Shown here one piece after another: positions 10,110 to 19,857 of a DNA stretch of 64,000 nt. The position numbers and the translations under genes are program-made. The notes below the pieces were generated by a model. The model worked only from the letters and a program-made list of their open reading frames with translations. It had not been told where the DNA came from and did not search any database. This DNA comes from Raffaelea ambrosiae (Eukaryota; Ascomycota; Sordariomycetes; Ophiostomatales; Ophiostomataceae), in contig PCDI01000001.1 in NCBI GenBank assembly GCA_002778195.1, forward strand, positions 5,715,338-5,779,337. The letters run 5' to 3'. Within the stretch, counting starts at the first letter, position 1. The number at the start of each line of letters is the position of its first letter.

Positions 10110-10909
10110 GTAGTGCAACTGTACTATCAGCCCGATATAGAAAGACGAATCCTGTCATTTCGATGTTCCCATCTCGTAGGTACACAATACGGTCTCACGA
10201 GCGAGGCCAAGGTTGAGGTTCTCAGACACGTCGTCGCAGTATACCTACACGGGGGCAACAGCAACGACAAACAAGCAGTTGCACTCGTTCAAGTTTGTAT
10301 TCCAGAAATACCGTCGGTCCTCTCTCCTTTACCGTCTACACCAGAGTACTGATCAGACACGTGCTCTGGATAGACCCCTCTTCATAGAAGTCTCGGTCAA
10401 TTTAAGGCTGTTTCGATTGACTTTTGCCGGCGTGCAGCGCGCGCCACATAATGCAGCCCTTGCGACGAGACTTAGCTGGCCGTTTCTCTTCCCTTTTGCA
10501 GTTAGAATACGGCCAATTTCAGGCAATTCTATAATGACATTTCGTTGTTTTGTGGTTGTTCCAAGTTTTGGTGAAGTTCAAGTTGGATTACAAAAGCGCG
10601 CTTTTACACGTTCGCGACCGGATACTTTTGGGACCCCACTGTATTAGCAGCAGTAGCAGATGAAAACCCCCTAAAACGCGGCGGCTTGTCGGCCAAATTC
10701 GGCGCCCAGGTCCCGCTAAGCATATTTTTAAACTTTTTGAAACAAGCTTATCTTGACAGAACAGATGGTACAATTCATTCACTCTGGCAGCATTACAACA
10801 AAATTACCGTCCGAGGCATTATCCAGTTAATTCGGCCGTTTTGTATTAACAAAGGAAGTTCCCCATATAACACGAAGACACCTACAATGTTGTCCTCTCA
10901 GAAACCCCT
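10110..10909. other. Convergent intergenic region containing a possible transposon end
   Basis: An 800-bp gap between the 3' ends of the dioxygenase and the multicopper oxidase. It is more AT-rich than the flanking genes and holds no believable ORF. A mariner-like terminal sequence is listed separately at 10600-10643. Confidence 0.5.
10600..10643 (-). mobile_element. Possible solo terminal repeat of a Tc1/mariner (impala-like) element
   Basis: Read on the minus strand, the sequence begins with a TA dinucleotide (10643-10642) followed by CAGTGGGGTCCCAAAAG and a GC-rich stretch. The CAGTGGGG start next to TA resembles the terminal inverted repeat and target site of fungal Tc1/mariner elements such as impala. 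I found no matching opposite terminus and no transposase frame nearby. It would therefore be a truncated relic or a MITE-like fragment. It could also be a chance match. Confidence 0.35.
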
Positions 10910-13231
10910 TTAGTGGGCCTTGTTCTTCATGCAATATTTGTTGGCATTGCGTCCTGCCTCTGTCTGGCTTAGACCCTTTTCATCACCCATGACTTGGAAA
11001 GCCATGGCCATGCCGGTCGCTTGATGCCACAAAATGTGGCAATGCAGTGTCCAGAGGCCTTTGTTGTCCGCCAAAAACCGCAGAACCACGTAGCCATATG
11101 GGGGCACGTAAACCGTGTCACGGCTCACGGGGTCGATTACATTGAAGGGACCCCCACGTGGTGCTCTCTCCGGTGTGAACGGGTTGTAGTAATCCCACCC
11201 GCCGTTCCCTGCATGCGTGCCTACGACGTAGAAGTCGAATCCATGCTGTACACTATTGTTAGTTTCGAGTTTGTGTTCGAACGGAAGTGAAATGCCTGTC
11301 TTACCAAGTGGAAAGGGTGGCCTTGCGTGTCAATGTTGTTGATGGTCAGCTCCACCCACACCGGCTCGTGGCCTGTCCATGGAACCAGCTGGTGGCTGTC
11401 CCATTCACTGCGGTCGAGGGCCAACAACGGCTTGTCTTGGGAGAGCCAGGTTGTGTGGTTGATGTATCCCTGCGGGACAAACTTGTTGCGGGACAGCAGC
11501 TCCACGACGGCGTAGATCATGTAGAGCTTGCTTGGTTCGGGCAAGGGCGACGGAAGCCGAGGTCCCTTGAGCTCCATGAGATCAGTCAAGGCGATCTCGG
11601 TTGTGTTTGTCTTGCCCTTCGTTGCTTTGCTCGCTGACGAGCCAGACGAGATACGGAAGGATTGTTTCGGCGTGAGAGCATAGTTGAACTGCAGAAAGTA
11701 CCTGTGCTTGGTCAGCGGATGAAACTACCAGACGAATGCCCGTTCAGGAAGGAGGAAGTCGTACTCGTCATCCATATTAATGATGAATTCAGAGTCGCTG
11801 CCAACTAATTCATCCGCCCAAGACATGACAAAGTCCACCCGCTGTGCTGGGTACAAGACACCAACAGAATTTGCCGGCTCCGCCATGACTGGTCTCCCGC
11901 CATCGATTTTGATCGTGTTCAGCGTTGCGTCTGGTACAGTCATTGTAATTCCAGACAGGGATCTGCCGCAGCGTGTTAGCTACGAAACATCCGGTCGAAG
12001 CAAGATGCCCGAGGTGGGTTCGTACCCAACATTGACAACCCGCACTCGGTAGCGTTTGCTTTTGTCGAGATTCATCCACGGTTTGACAATCTCACTGCAG
12101 TCGACTGGCTCTGATTTTGTGGCCTTGGAACACTGGAAATATCCAAGGCCATTAACGAGAAGAGAATCTGGGCATGGCTGCGTTCTGTCAGTCTGATCGT
12201 TTGACGAGATCGTCTGAAAATATGCCGAAACGCAAGGTTAAAAGATGCACACCTCGTTTCCGCCACTGCTGTAGTCCTTGAATTTGGCAAGCACTCTGTC
12301 GGCAGTCCAGTGGTACCAGTCGCCAACCGAAAGCAGTAGCTCTTGGTCATACCGATACAGCGAGTCCTCTTTGATCTCTGGGTTGTGAATTACGAGTCCA
12401 CCGAAAAGACCATCGGATCTCTGCAGTTCTGAGTGCGCATGGTACCTGGAAAGTTTCTTAGAACAAACTTGTTGATTGTCTCTATCTGGACAAGCATCTT
12501 ACCAAAAGGTTCCGGCCTGTCTGTCTGTCGGAATTTCGTAAATAAACTTGCCTTCGGGCGGCACTGGACACTGGTTGATGCCGACAGGACCATCCATGTC
12601 GTTTGCGCCTTGAATGCGAATTTGGTTAGTGCGACAAGCCTTGTTCAGCAGTAATGCTTTCACGCCCACCTTTCATGTACAAGCCATGCCAATGGAGAGA
12701 GACAGGCTCTTCCATCGAGTTGAAGACCTCGACAATGATGGTGTCGCCAGAGCGGGCCTCGATTGTTGGTCCTGGAAATTGGCCTACAGCTATGTCAGTC
12801 TTTGTCTCTGGTGTGTTCTGGCTGGCGGATTACGTACCATTGATCAAGTAGACCTCTTTCTTGACCCCATCCGGGGCCAGTATGGCTTTGGTGATGTTCC
12901 ACGAGTAGTGCAGAACGGTCGGCTGCCGCGACACATGGTCTTCCGGGTGAAGAACATACTTCAAGTCCCTCTCGGGAGTTGACACAGTCACTTCTTGCGA
13001 AGAAGAGTCCGAAGGGATGGCTGCCGGTGCCACATCAAAGGATGTGTGGAGGAGCAGGTACAGGGAAACGACGACAACCGCAGCCAATACGCAGTTGAGT
13101 GGTAAGAGCCAGCCGAGGCCTGCGCAACAGCGGGATTTCTTGCGTTGAGCACGGCCCTCCTGTTCCCACCGGACAGCGGGCTCAGAGTCCGCGCCGAGCA
13201 ATGGGTCGCTATGGCCCGAAGCTGTGTCCAT
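10910..13231 (-). CDS. Membrane-anchored multicopper oxidase (laccase-like), eight exons
   Basis: Eight exons (13231-12838, 12783-12670, 12608-12503, 12445-12253, 12177-12026, 11962-11765, 11701-11305, 11245-10910) encode 629 aa. All four copper motifs are present: HWHG, YHAHSE, HPFHLHG (split by the last intron) and HCHILWHQATGM. The basic N-terminus followed by one hydrophobic segment (about residues 41-62) and no cleavage site predicts a type II anchor with the oxidase outside the cytosol. The residue ten after the type 1 copper Cys is Met, which in this family goes with an axial ligand and lower redox potential. The enzyme should oxidise phenols, pigment precursors or metal ions while reducing O2. 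An apparent 27-nt intron near 11702-11728 is better read as a 63-nt intron (11702-11764), which restores the expected FNYALTP segment. Confidence 0.88.
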
Positions 13232-13639
13232 TGTAGCTACACCGTCGAATGTAAGTCAACGGAGGAGACATTGTGAAAGAACAGGAAAAAGGAGAAAGAA
13301 AAAAAAAAAGAAAAAAAAAGAGGGATAGAAGCAAGAAAGAGCAAGAGCAACAGCGAGCACCAAGAGATGTGGGCATAGGCCACAGGTCACAAGGCAGTCA
13401 ATAAACCAAACGAACCACATCAAGGACCAGAGACAAGGATGTTTTTTTCTTTCTTTTCTGCCATTCCAAAAGATAATCAAACGTCACATTGATTTCTCTC
13501 CTCTTTTCTTTGGTACAACCCCCCTTCGGTCTGAAAGACCGCTTACTCGTAGAACAAGCCCACAAAACACTGGCCCTGCAGAAAGCACTAATGCAGTGCT
13601 GAGATGTCGAATGCTTCCAAACGTTGCAGTTGTCGGGGG

Positions 13640-13721
13640 CACGTGTGGGTGATGGGCAATGGGAAACAGGGATAAGACGATTGGTCCAAGCTGGACTCCA
13701 CGTGTAAGGCGCGGGCACGTG
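13640..13721. promoter_or_regulatory. Cluster of three CACGTG (E-box/PHO-type) sites
   Basis: The palindrome CACGTG occurs at 13640-13645, 13699-13704 and 13716-13721. In fungi this core is bound by bHLH factors, including the phosphate-starvation regulators Pho4 and NUC-1. The cluster lies 410-490 bp upstream of the oxidase ATG and about 1.4 kb upstream of the phospholipase C ATG. Function is inferred from the motif only. Confidence 0.4.
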
Positions 13722-14963
13722 GACTGGTTCGGAGTTTTGAGCGGATCTGGCGATATCACGGCGCTATGCGGCCCATCGTTAACCACCCAAATACCAGGCG
13801 GACCTCGGATCGCCACCGCCTACTAAGCGATGGGGGTAGAGACAATTCCAGGATCGTCGTATTGCTGGCCAGCACTGGTCACCGACGGCTGCGATGGGAA
13901 CAAGTGTGAACAAGGTCTACACCACCAAAAAAGAAGATGGATGGTCTTGCTTTAGCTTCATGAAGCCAACGCTTGGGCTGCAGGTCAAACGAAGCCCTGG
14001 CCCTTGCCGGCCAGAGCCAGCAATGGACCGGTGCAACCTCTGGTGGCAGCGCTATGCCCCCCCTGGCCGACGCGGTTCGAACAAGCTTGACCGGGGGTGG
14101 CCCCCGCCTTTGCACGCCGTTGCACTGCAGATCGGCGCTTTTATTTCCCCATTTTACTTATCCTCTTTCCTATTCGGTTGGCGCGGCACCAGCAGGGCGT
14201 GGTTGAGGATACTCGAGATACGACACTAGAAGCTGGTGTCTTCCGTGCGTTTGTCGGTTCAACCCTTTTGAGAATTCAAGGTTCTCGTGGACGTCACGAA
14301 TCTTTAGGTCTGAGTTGACTATAGACTAGACTCGTCCCCATCTGCAGAACACTCTGCTAGCCCATGCAGCAATTACTTTTCCTGCGTCTGTGAGTGGCCA
14401 GAGCTTGCCTCCGTCGCAGGTGTCGTAGCCGAATTGTCCACCGACATCCACCGGGCGTTCTGTCCGCTATCTAATCCCCCCCCTGGCCGGGGGCTTCTCG
14501 GGCCAACAGCTTCCCTGAAGCGGATGCACGTGGCCGCCACTCGGGACCAAGTACAACCTTCCGTCTTGGTGAAGCTTAACCAGAATGCTTGTTCCATTGC
14601 TTCCGAATGATGGACCGAATCTGACGTGTCGTATTAGAATAGCATGAACAATACAGGCCCACTCGAGCTGCGAAGAGAAGGGGGGCTGTCTCTTTTCCTC
14701 GCAGGTTCATGATGGGTGACTGACCGGACTACACGCTGATGGTGGCCTTTTTCGAGATGATAGTGTCCTCTACGTAATTCTGGACAGTCTAAACAGTCCG
14801 GTCAATTGCTACTCTGGGACTCCTGTCGCTCTCGTGCCCCCTGTGGCTCCTGGGGGACCAGGGAGGATCCACGGCTCCCTGTCTTCTCAGTCGCAGGGCA
14901 ACTCGACCACTCGACTTGTCCTTGAGATTGATGATCTTTTGCTGTTCTCGGCAAAAACGTATG

Positions 14964-14972
14964 TATATATAG
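14964..14972 (+). promoter_or_regulatory. TATA-like element upstream of phospholipase C
   Basis: The sequence TATATATAG lies about 147-155 bp upstream of the phospholipase C start codon, a plausible core-promoter distance for a filamentous fungus. Confidence 0.4.
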
Positions 14973-15118
14973 CGAGTCGAGTGACCATCTTCCTCCGAGG
15001 GCCGTGCTCTTGGAGTTTGTGTGGACTGTAGAGATCCAATATCACCTTTCTCCCCCCCCCCCCGGCCTGCACTTCTTCTGGACATTCGCTCTTCGTGCAA
15101 CCTCTCTGGGTAGCTACA

Positions 15119-17695
15119 ATGGCCAAGTACACTGCTGCCGCTCTGCTGGCCCTTGTGGCCGGTGCCCAGGCCACTTCGCTGGCGGATGTCAAGCATGTCA
15201 TCATGATCATGATGGAGAACCGCTCTTTTCAGCACGTAAGACAATAGCTGGATTCTTCTTTGTTTGGCTTCCATGATCTGACGTGTCCAGTATTTCGGCA
15301 CCATGGCTGGTGTCCGTGGATTTGCCGATCCCAATGTGCAGACCAACGCGGATGGCCGCCCGGTCTGGTACCAGTAAGTGATGTCCCTTTGCTGCGTGTT
15401 TTTCTATATGTTGTACATCGATCTCTGTTGCACCCGCACCTCGGTCGATCGTATGTAACATTATACTTGACAACTATACATGCATAGTGATATATTCACT
15501 GACACACGCAAAAGGAACGTCACGGGCCTCACCAACGAGACCGACTACCTCCTGCCGTACTGGATCAACTACGAGAACACAGAGGACAGCTACAACCGCA
15601 GCCAGTGCCTGTGCGCGGGTGCCAACAACTGGATTCCCACGCACCACTCGCTGAACAATGGCTCCAACGACATGTGGGCTATCTACGACACGCCGCAGTC
15701 GTGGGGCTACTTCAAGCGGGACGACATTGCCTGGCACTTTTCCCTGGCCGAGTCGTACACTGTTGCTGACATGTACCACGTGAGTTTGCGTCGTAGCTAT
15801 TGTGACGATCGTGTGTATACGCCCCAGTCCCGTATGCTAAACCAACATCGCAGGCGGCCATCACCTCCAACACTGATCCCAACCGCTGGTACTGGCAGTC
15901 GGGTACCATCAACGTGCCCGGCGGCAAGACTGCTCTGGGTGCTGGCGGTGTGATTCTGGACGACAACCAGTCGAATGGTGGGCACTCACGCTCGTATATT
16001 GTTGGTTGGAAGTGGCCCTCGAGTCCATTGCAGCTAACATGGTGATTCTCCCCAGGCTGCGTCGGCACCAACCTCGATTGTCTTCCCCTGCAGTGGCCCG
16101 CCTTCGCCCAGTACATCGACGAGGCTGGCATTGACTGGCGCTCGTTCCAGGAGTCCTGGGACTGGGCCACCAACAACGGTCTGTTCTACTTCAAGGCCTT
16201 CCAGGATGCCGCCACCAACTCCAGCCTGTACAAGCGTGGTTTGACCTTTGACGGTGAGAACGGCCTGCCTGCCTTCCGTGAAGCTGCTGCCAATGGCACA
16301 TTGCCCATGATCTCCTGGGCGTTCCCCCCGGGTTCCCTGCAGGAGCACCCTCCCCAGACGCCCCAGGACGGTGCATGGTGGCTCAACCAGGTCATTGGCG
16401 CTGCCATCAACGGCAAGAACTACAACGAGACGATCATTCTGCTGAACTGGGATGGTAAGTCGTCCGCACGACAGCATTCGCTACGATTGATCGTGTGCTG
16501 ACAAACTCCACAGAGGCTGGTGGCTGGGGCGATGCGGTCATGCCTGTGATCTCTCCCTATGGCACGCCTGGCGAGTGGTTCGAGGACCCGTACGGCGAGC
16601 TGGGCTACACGTTCTCCGGCCCTGGTGAGTTTGTCCTTGATGAGGCCTCGGAAGGACAGCACAGATCTAACGACAGCAGGCATCCGTATTCCCCTCATCA
16701 TGATCTCGCCCTTCACTCGCGGTGGCCATGTGTTCACTGAGCGCGCTGACCACTCTTCGATTCTGCTGTTCCTTGGTAAGAAGAGCCATGCTTGGGTTGC
16801 TGTGAATTGGTCTCTCTAACACACCTTCCCAACAACAGAGCAGTTCCTCGCTGCCAAGGGCTACAGCAACATTACCGCGGAGGCCCAGATGTCCGACTGG
16901 CGCCGTGAGCACCAGAGCAACCTTATCAACGCCTTTGACTTTGACCATGTGCGTATTGCCTGTCTTTGTGCTTTTTTGTTCTTTGTGATTTTCTCTTCTT
17001 TGTCCCTTTCTTATGCCAGACTCTCTCCCTCCTTTATGTTTCCCGCTTCTCTGCCTTCTGTGTCTTCTTTCTGTCTGATCTCTCGCTCATGCTCCTTCCA
17101 GCCGGACTACTCCATTCCTGTTCTCCCCGACACGGTCGAGCCCATTGCCAACTCCAAGGGCCAGTACATCGGCATGTACAACGGCTTTTGCGCTGGTGCC
17201 TACTCTGGCGGCTGTGGCGGCGACAGCTACTACTCCCCCATCCCGTACGGCAAGCAGACCGAGGAGGAGGCCCTCTTCTTCGAGGACGGCTACAAGGGCG
17301 TGCGCGGCTACGTCACCGAGGGCCGCTACCTCGTGTTCGAGTCCAACGGCTACGCCCTCTACAACCCGGGCAGCGCCGACAAGCAGTTCGGCGCCTCCAA
17401 GGCGACGGCCGGCCACGAGGACATCCACCAGCGCTGGGTGCTGCATGCGCTGACCGAGGAGGGCAACACGTTCCAGATCACGAGCGCGTTCAACGGCCAG
17501 TACATCTCGCAGCACTCGAGCCTGTCGACGTCCAAGAGCGGGGCCGAGACGTACACGGTCGAGTACATGGGCAGCAGCCTGTACTCGCTCAAGAAGGAGA
17601 ACGGCCGGTATCTCAACATTGCCGCCAACGGCGAGCTGTCGTTTGACGCGACGCCGACGGGCTACAACATTTACAGCGTGACGTACCACAGCTAA
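15119..17695 (+). CDS. Secreted phosphoesterase-family phospholipase C
   Basis: Nine exons: 15119-15235, 15291-15373, 15515-15779, 15854-15977, 16056-16454, 16514-16624, 16680-16775, 16839-16948 and 17102-17695. They join into a continuous frame of 632 aa; using a TAG acceptor at 15487 instead would add nine residues. A signal peptide (about residues 1-18) is followed by IMIMMENRSFQHYFG, the signature start of the bacterial/fungal phosphoesterase family (non-haemolytic phospholipase C). Further family motifs are NWDEAGGW and ISPFTRGGHVFTERADHSS, which carry metal and phosphate ligands. The last 190 residues form a beta-rich domain with repeated G-x-Y-L/I motifs, possibly a trefoil-like binding module. 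It should hydrolyse phospholipids or phosphate esters outside the cell. CACGTG sites upstream would fit phosphate control. Confidence 0.9.
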
Positions 17696-18429
17696 ATGGA
17701 GAGTGTGGAAGTTGGAAGAATCGGCGAAATGAATAACTAGCTGGGGAAGAAAAACATTGGTGGGATGGCATGAGAATTGGGGGAGATGAGATGGCCATTC
17801 TGATGATGCAAATCAGCGAGAAGAAAAATAGTCGAAATCAACAAAGTGTTCCTCATGTTGTATGCAATGGGGAGGGGTTGGATCCCAATCTCTCGTATCC
17901 AGTCACGTCGGAGAAGATAGGGAGGAACACTGAAGGATGAACGCCCAGGATGTGCCCGGGATGCAGGGATGTAGTGGGATTTAGGCGTGTCCACTAGTGC
18001 TGATGGGATTTCAGCCCCGCAAACCACAAACGTCTCACGGCCAATGGCATCCGCACAATCCCCAACGGCCTTGGCAGGCTGGGCACAAAGGGACTACCAG
18101 TTCGTACTGTAAGGTACCCGTATTTGCGGGAAAAGTGTATGAACGACTGCAGAGGCAGGATGAAGGGAGGAGGAATGGGGGGGTGTGGTGGTGGTGTTGC
18201 GTAATACGGAGGGAGATCCTCTCTCACACACACAGCCTTACTAAAAAAAGGAGATCTTCAACGATCTTCATCCCAGTTGAATCGTCACCAGAATTCCTCA
18301 ACAGTCGCAGTTGGGCCTGCATCCTTTTTTTGGTTCATCTCACACACTCTCGCTCAATCGGTCTGTCTCATTCTTTTTTTTTTTAATCAAAAAGTCTCTT
18401 TGCCATTACAATTGCCACCACCAACGACA
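17696..18429. other. Intergenic region between the two phospholipase-like genes
   Basis: This holds the 3' flank of phospholipase C and the promoter/5' UTR of the next gene. A T-run lies near 18375-18384 and a CA-rich stretch near 18415-18428, immediately before the ATG. I see no separate gene. Confidence 0.5.
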
Positions 18430-19857
18430 ATGCCCAGCAAAGGCATCCAGGTCTACACCTACATCGCCCAGCCAGGATGCTCCATCGAGCTGTCCGTGCC
18501 CAAGCAGACGGTCACCCGCACCGAGCTGCGCGAGTTCCGCAACGAGGACATGGAGGTCGAGAGCAGGAACATTGACAGCCTGCTCAACAAGACCGGCCGC
18601 TTTGCCTTCAAGGTCCTCCACAACGGCCACAACGTCCTCACCGAGCAGTGGATCAACGTCAACGCCCTCACCGGCAACGTCGGCGACGGCACCCTCCGAA
18701 AGATGAACGAGACGCAGTCCGTCGTGCACGACGAGACCCACACCATTGTCTCGTTTGGCTTCTACGCCTCGGGCGGCGGCCACGCGGGCCTCCCCACGCG
18801 CCACCAGTGCTACATCACCGTCTCGCCCGACTACGCCGACTGGATGGCCCAGGTCGCCCCGGACCACTCGCCCCAGGCCAACGACCGGCCCTTCAAGAAG
18901 ATGGTGCTGCCGGCCGTCCACGACGTCGGCATGAACAGCATGGAGAACTGCGCCGCCGTGCTCGCCCACGCCGGCAGCGCCGTCATCACCACGCTCATCA
19001 AGGAGAGCAGGTGGGCCGGCGAGATTGCCGACGCCGTCTCGGGCAAGGCCATCGAGGCCCTGGCGCCCAACATTGTGTCCAGCCTGGCCATCACCCAGAA
19101 GGACACCCTCGAGACCCTCCTGCGCCTGGGCGCCCGCTACTTTGAGTTCCGCCCGGCCCACTGCCACGAGGCCGTCCTGCCCGCCAAGGCGCTGCCCGAC
19201 GGCCTCTACTTCCAGCACAGCGCCATCCCCGGCATGGCCTACGAGCACTTCTTGCGCGACATTGCCCGCTTCCTCGTCGCCCACCCGTCCGAGATTGTCG
19301 TCGCCCAGCTGCGCTGGGACGGCGTGCCCAGCGCCTGCCGCCGCCCGGCCGACCAGGAGATGCAGGACCACGTCGCCGCCGTCGTCAACCAGGTCAACGG
19401 CGCGCTGGCCGTCGGCAACCTCGACGACCTGCAGAACCGCACCGTGGCCGAGCTCCGCCGCGACCGCAAGCGCCTCATCGTGCTGGTCAATGCCGACTCG
19501 CTGTCGACCTACACCGACGAGGGCAACGCCACCCTCGACGGCGACAGCATCGTGCGCGGCTTCGACACCATCCTCAGCCCAGACAGCGCCCGCGGCCGCG
19601 CCTTTGTCAATCTGCAGTGCCAGGCCACCGCCACCAACATCCCGGGCGCCGTCGTCTACAGCATCCTGTCCGCGAGCGCGTCCAACAGCTGCATCCTGGC
19701 CACCAAGGCCCTGTGCGACTCCAAGACCCTGCCGTGGATCCGGGACAATGCCGCGCGCGCGTGCGGCAACGACAGCCTGGTCGTGGTGATGAACGATTTC
19801 TTTGACGGGGCGACCGCCGACGTGGCGGTCGAGCTGAGTCGGCAGCGGCTGGCATAA
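18430..19857 (+). CDS. PI-PLC X-domain-like phosphodiesterase (475 aa)
   Basis: An intronless gene encoding 475 aa. The ATG at 18430 follows a CA-rich leader. The N-terminal 150 residues look like a beta-sandwich domain. The catalytic part starts with VLPAVHDVGMNSM (His164), followed by GARYFEFRPAHC and LYFQHSAIPGMAY (His263). This is the two-histidine layout of PI-PLC-like TIM-barrel phosphodiesterases of the bacterial/fungal X-domain type. No signal peptide is obvious, unlike its upstream neighbour. It lacks the Y, C2 and PH domains of eukaryotic PI-PLC. The GC-rich third codon positions create a long false antisense frame across the whole gene. Likely substrates are phosphoinositides or related phosphodiesters; this is inferred from family only. 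Confidence 0.8.
   Translation: MPSKGIQVYTYIAQPGCSIELSVPKQTVTRTELREFRNEDMEVESRNIDSLLNKTGRFAFKVLHNGHNVLTEQWINVNALTGNVGDGTLRKMNETQSVVHDETHTIVSFGFYASGGGHAGLPTRHQCYITVSPDYADWMAQVAPDHSPQANDRPFKKMVLPAVHDVGMNSMENCAAVLAHAGSAVITTLIKESRWAGEIADAVSGKAIEALAPNIVSSLAITQKDTLETLLRLGARYFEFRPAHCHEAVLPAKALPDGLYFQHSAIPGMAYEHFLRDIARFLVAHPSEIVVAQLRWDGVPSACRRPADQEMQDHVAAVVNQVNGALAVGNLDDLQNRTVAELRRDRKRLIVLVNADSLSTYTDEGNATLDGDSIVRGFDTILSPDSARGRAFVNLQCQATATNIPGAVVYSILSASASNSCILATKALCDSKTLPWIRDNAARACGNDSLVVVMNDFFDGATADVAVELSRQRLA

Larger units (their letters stand above)
13232..15118. other. Long divergent promoter region between oxidase and phospholipase C
   Basis: A 1.9-kb gap between two divergent secretory-pathway genes. 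It holds a purine-rich A/G tract at about 13273-13350 and three CACGTG sites (listed separately). A 13-bp direct repeat, CCCCCCCTGGCCG, occurs at 14057-14069 and 14477-14489. There is also a TATA-like element and a 12-C run at 15052-15063 just before the phospholipase ATG. The small ORFs here lack any recognisable feature. Confidence 0.5.

Noticed and set aside
11702..11728. 27-nt intron in the multicopper oxidase
   Set aside because: Below the size of any other intron here; a GTACGA donor at 11764 gives a 63-nt intron, keeps the frame and restores the expected FNYALTP region.
14040..14100. tRNA-like T-loop word GGTTCGAAC
   Set aside because: No matching acceptor stem, D-arm or A-box sequence can be built around it.
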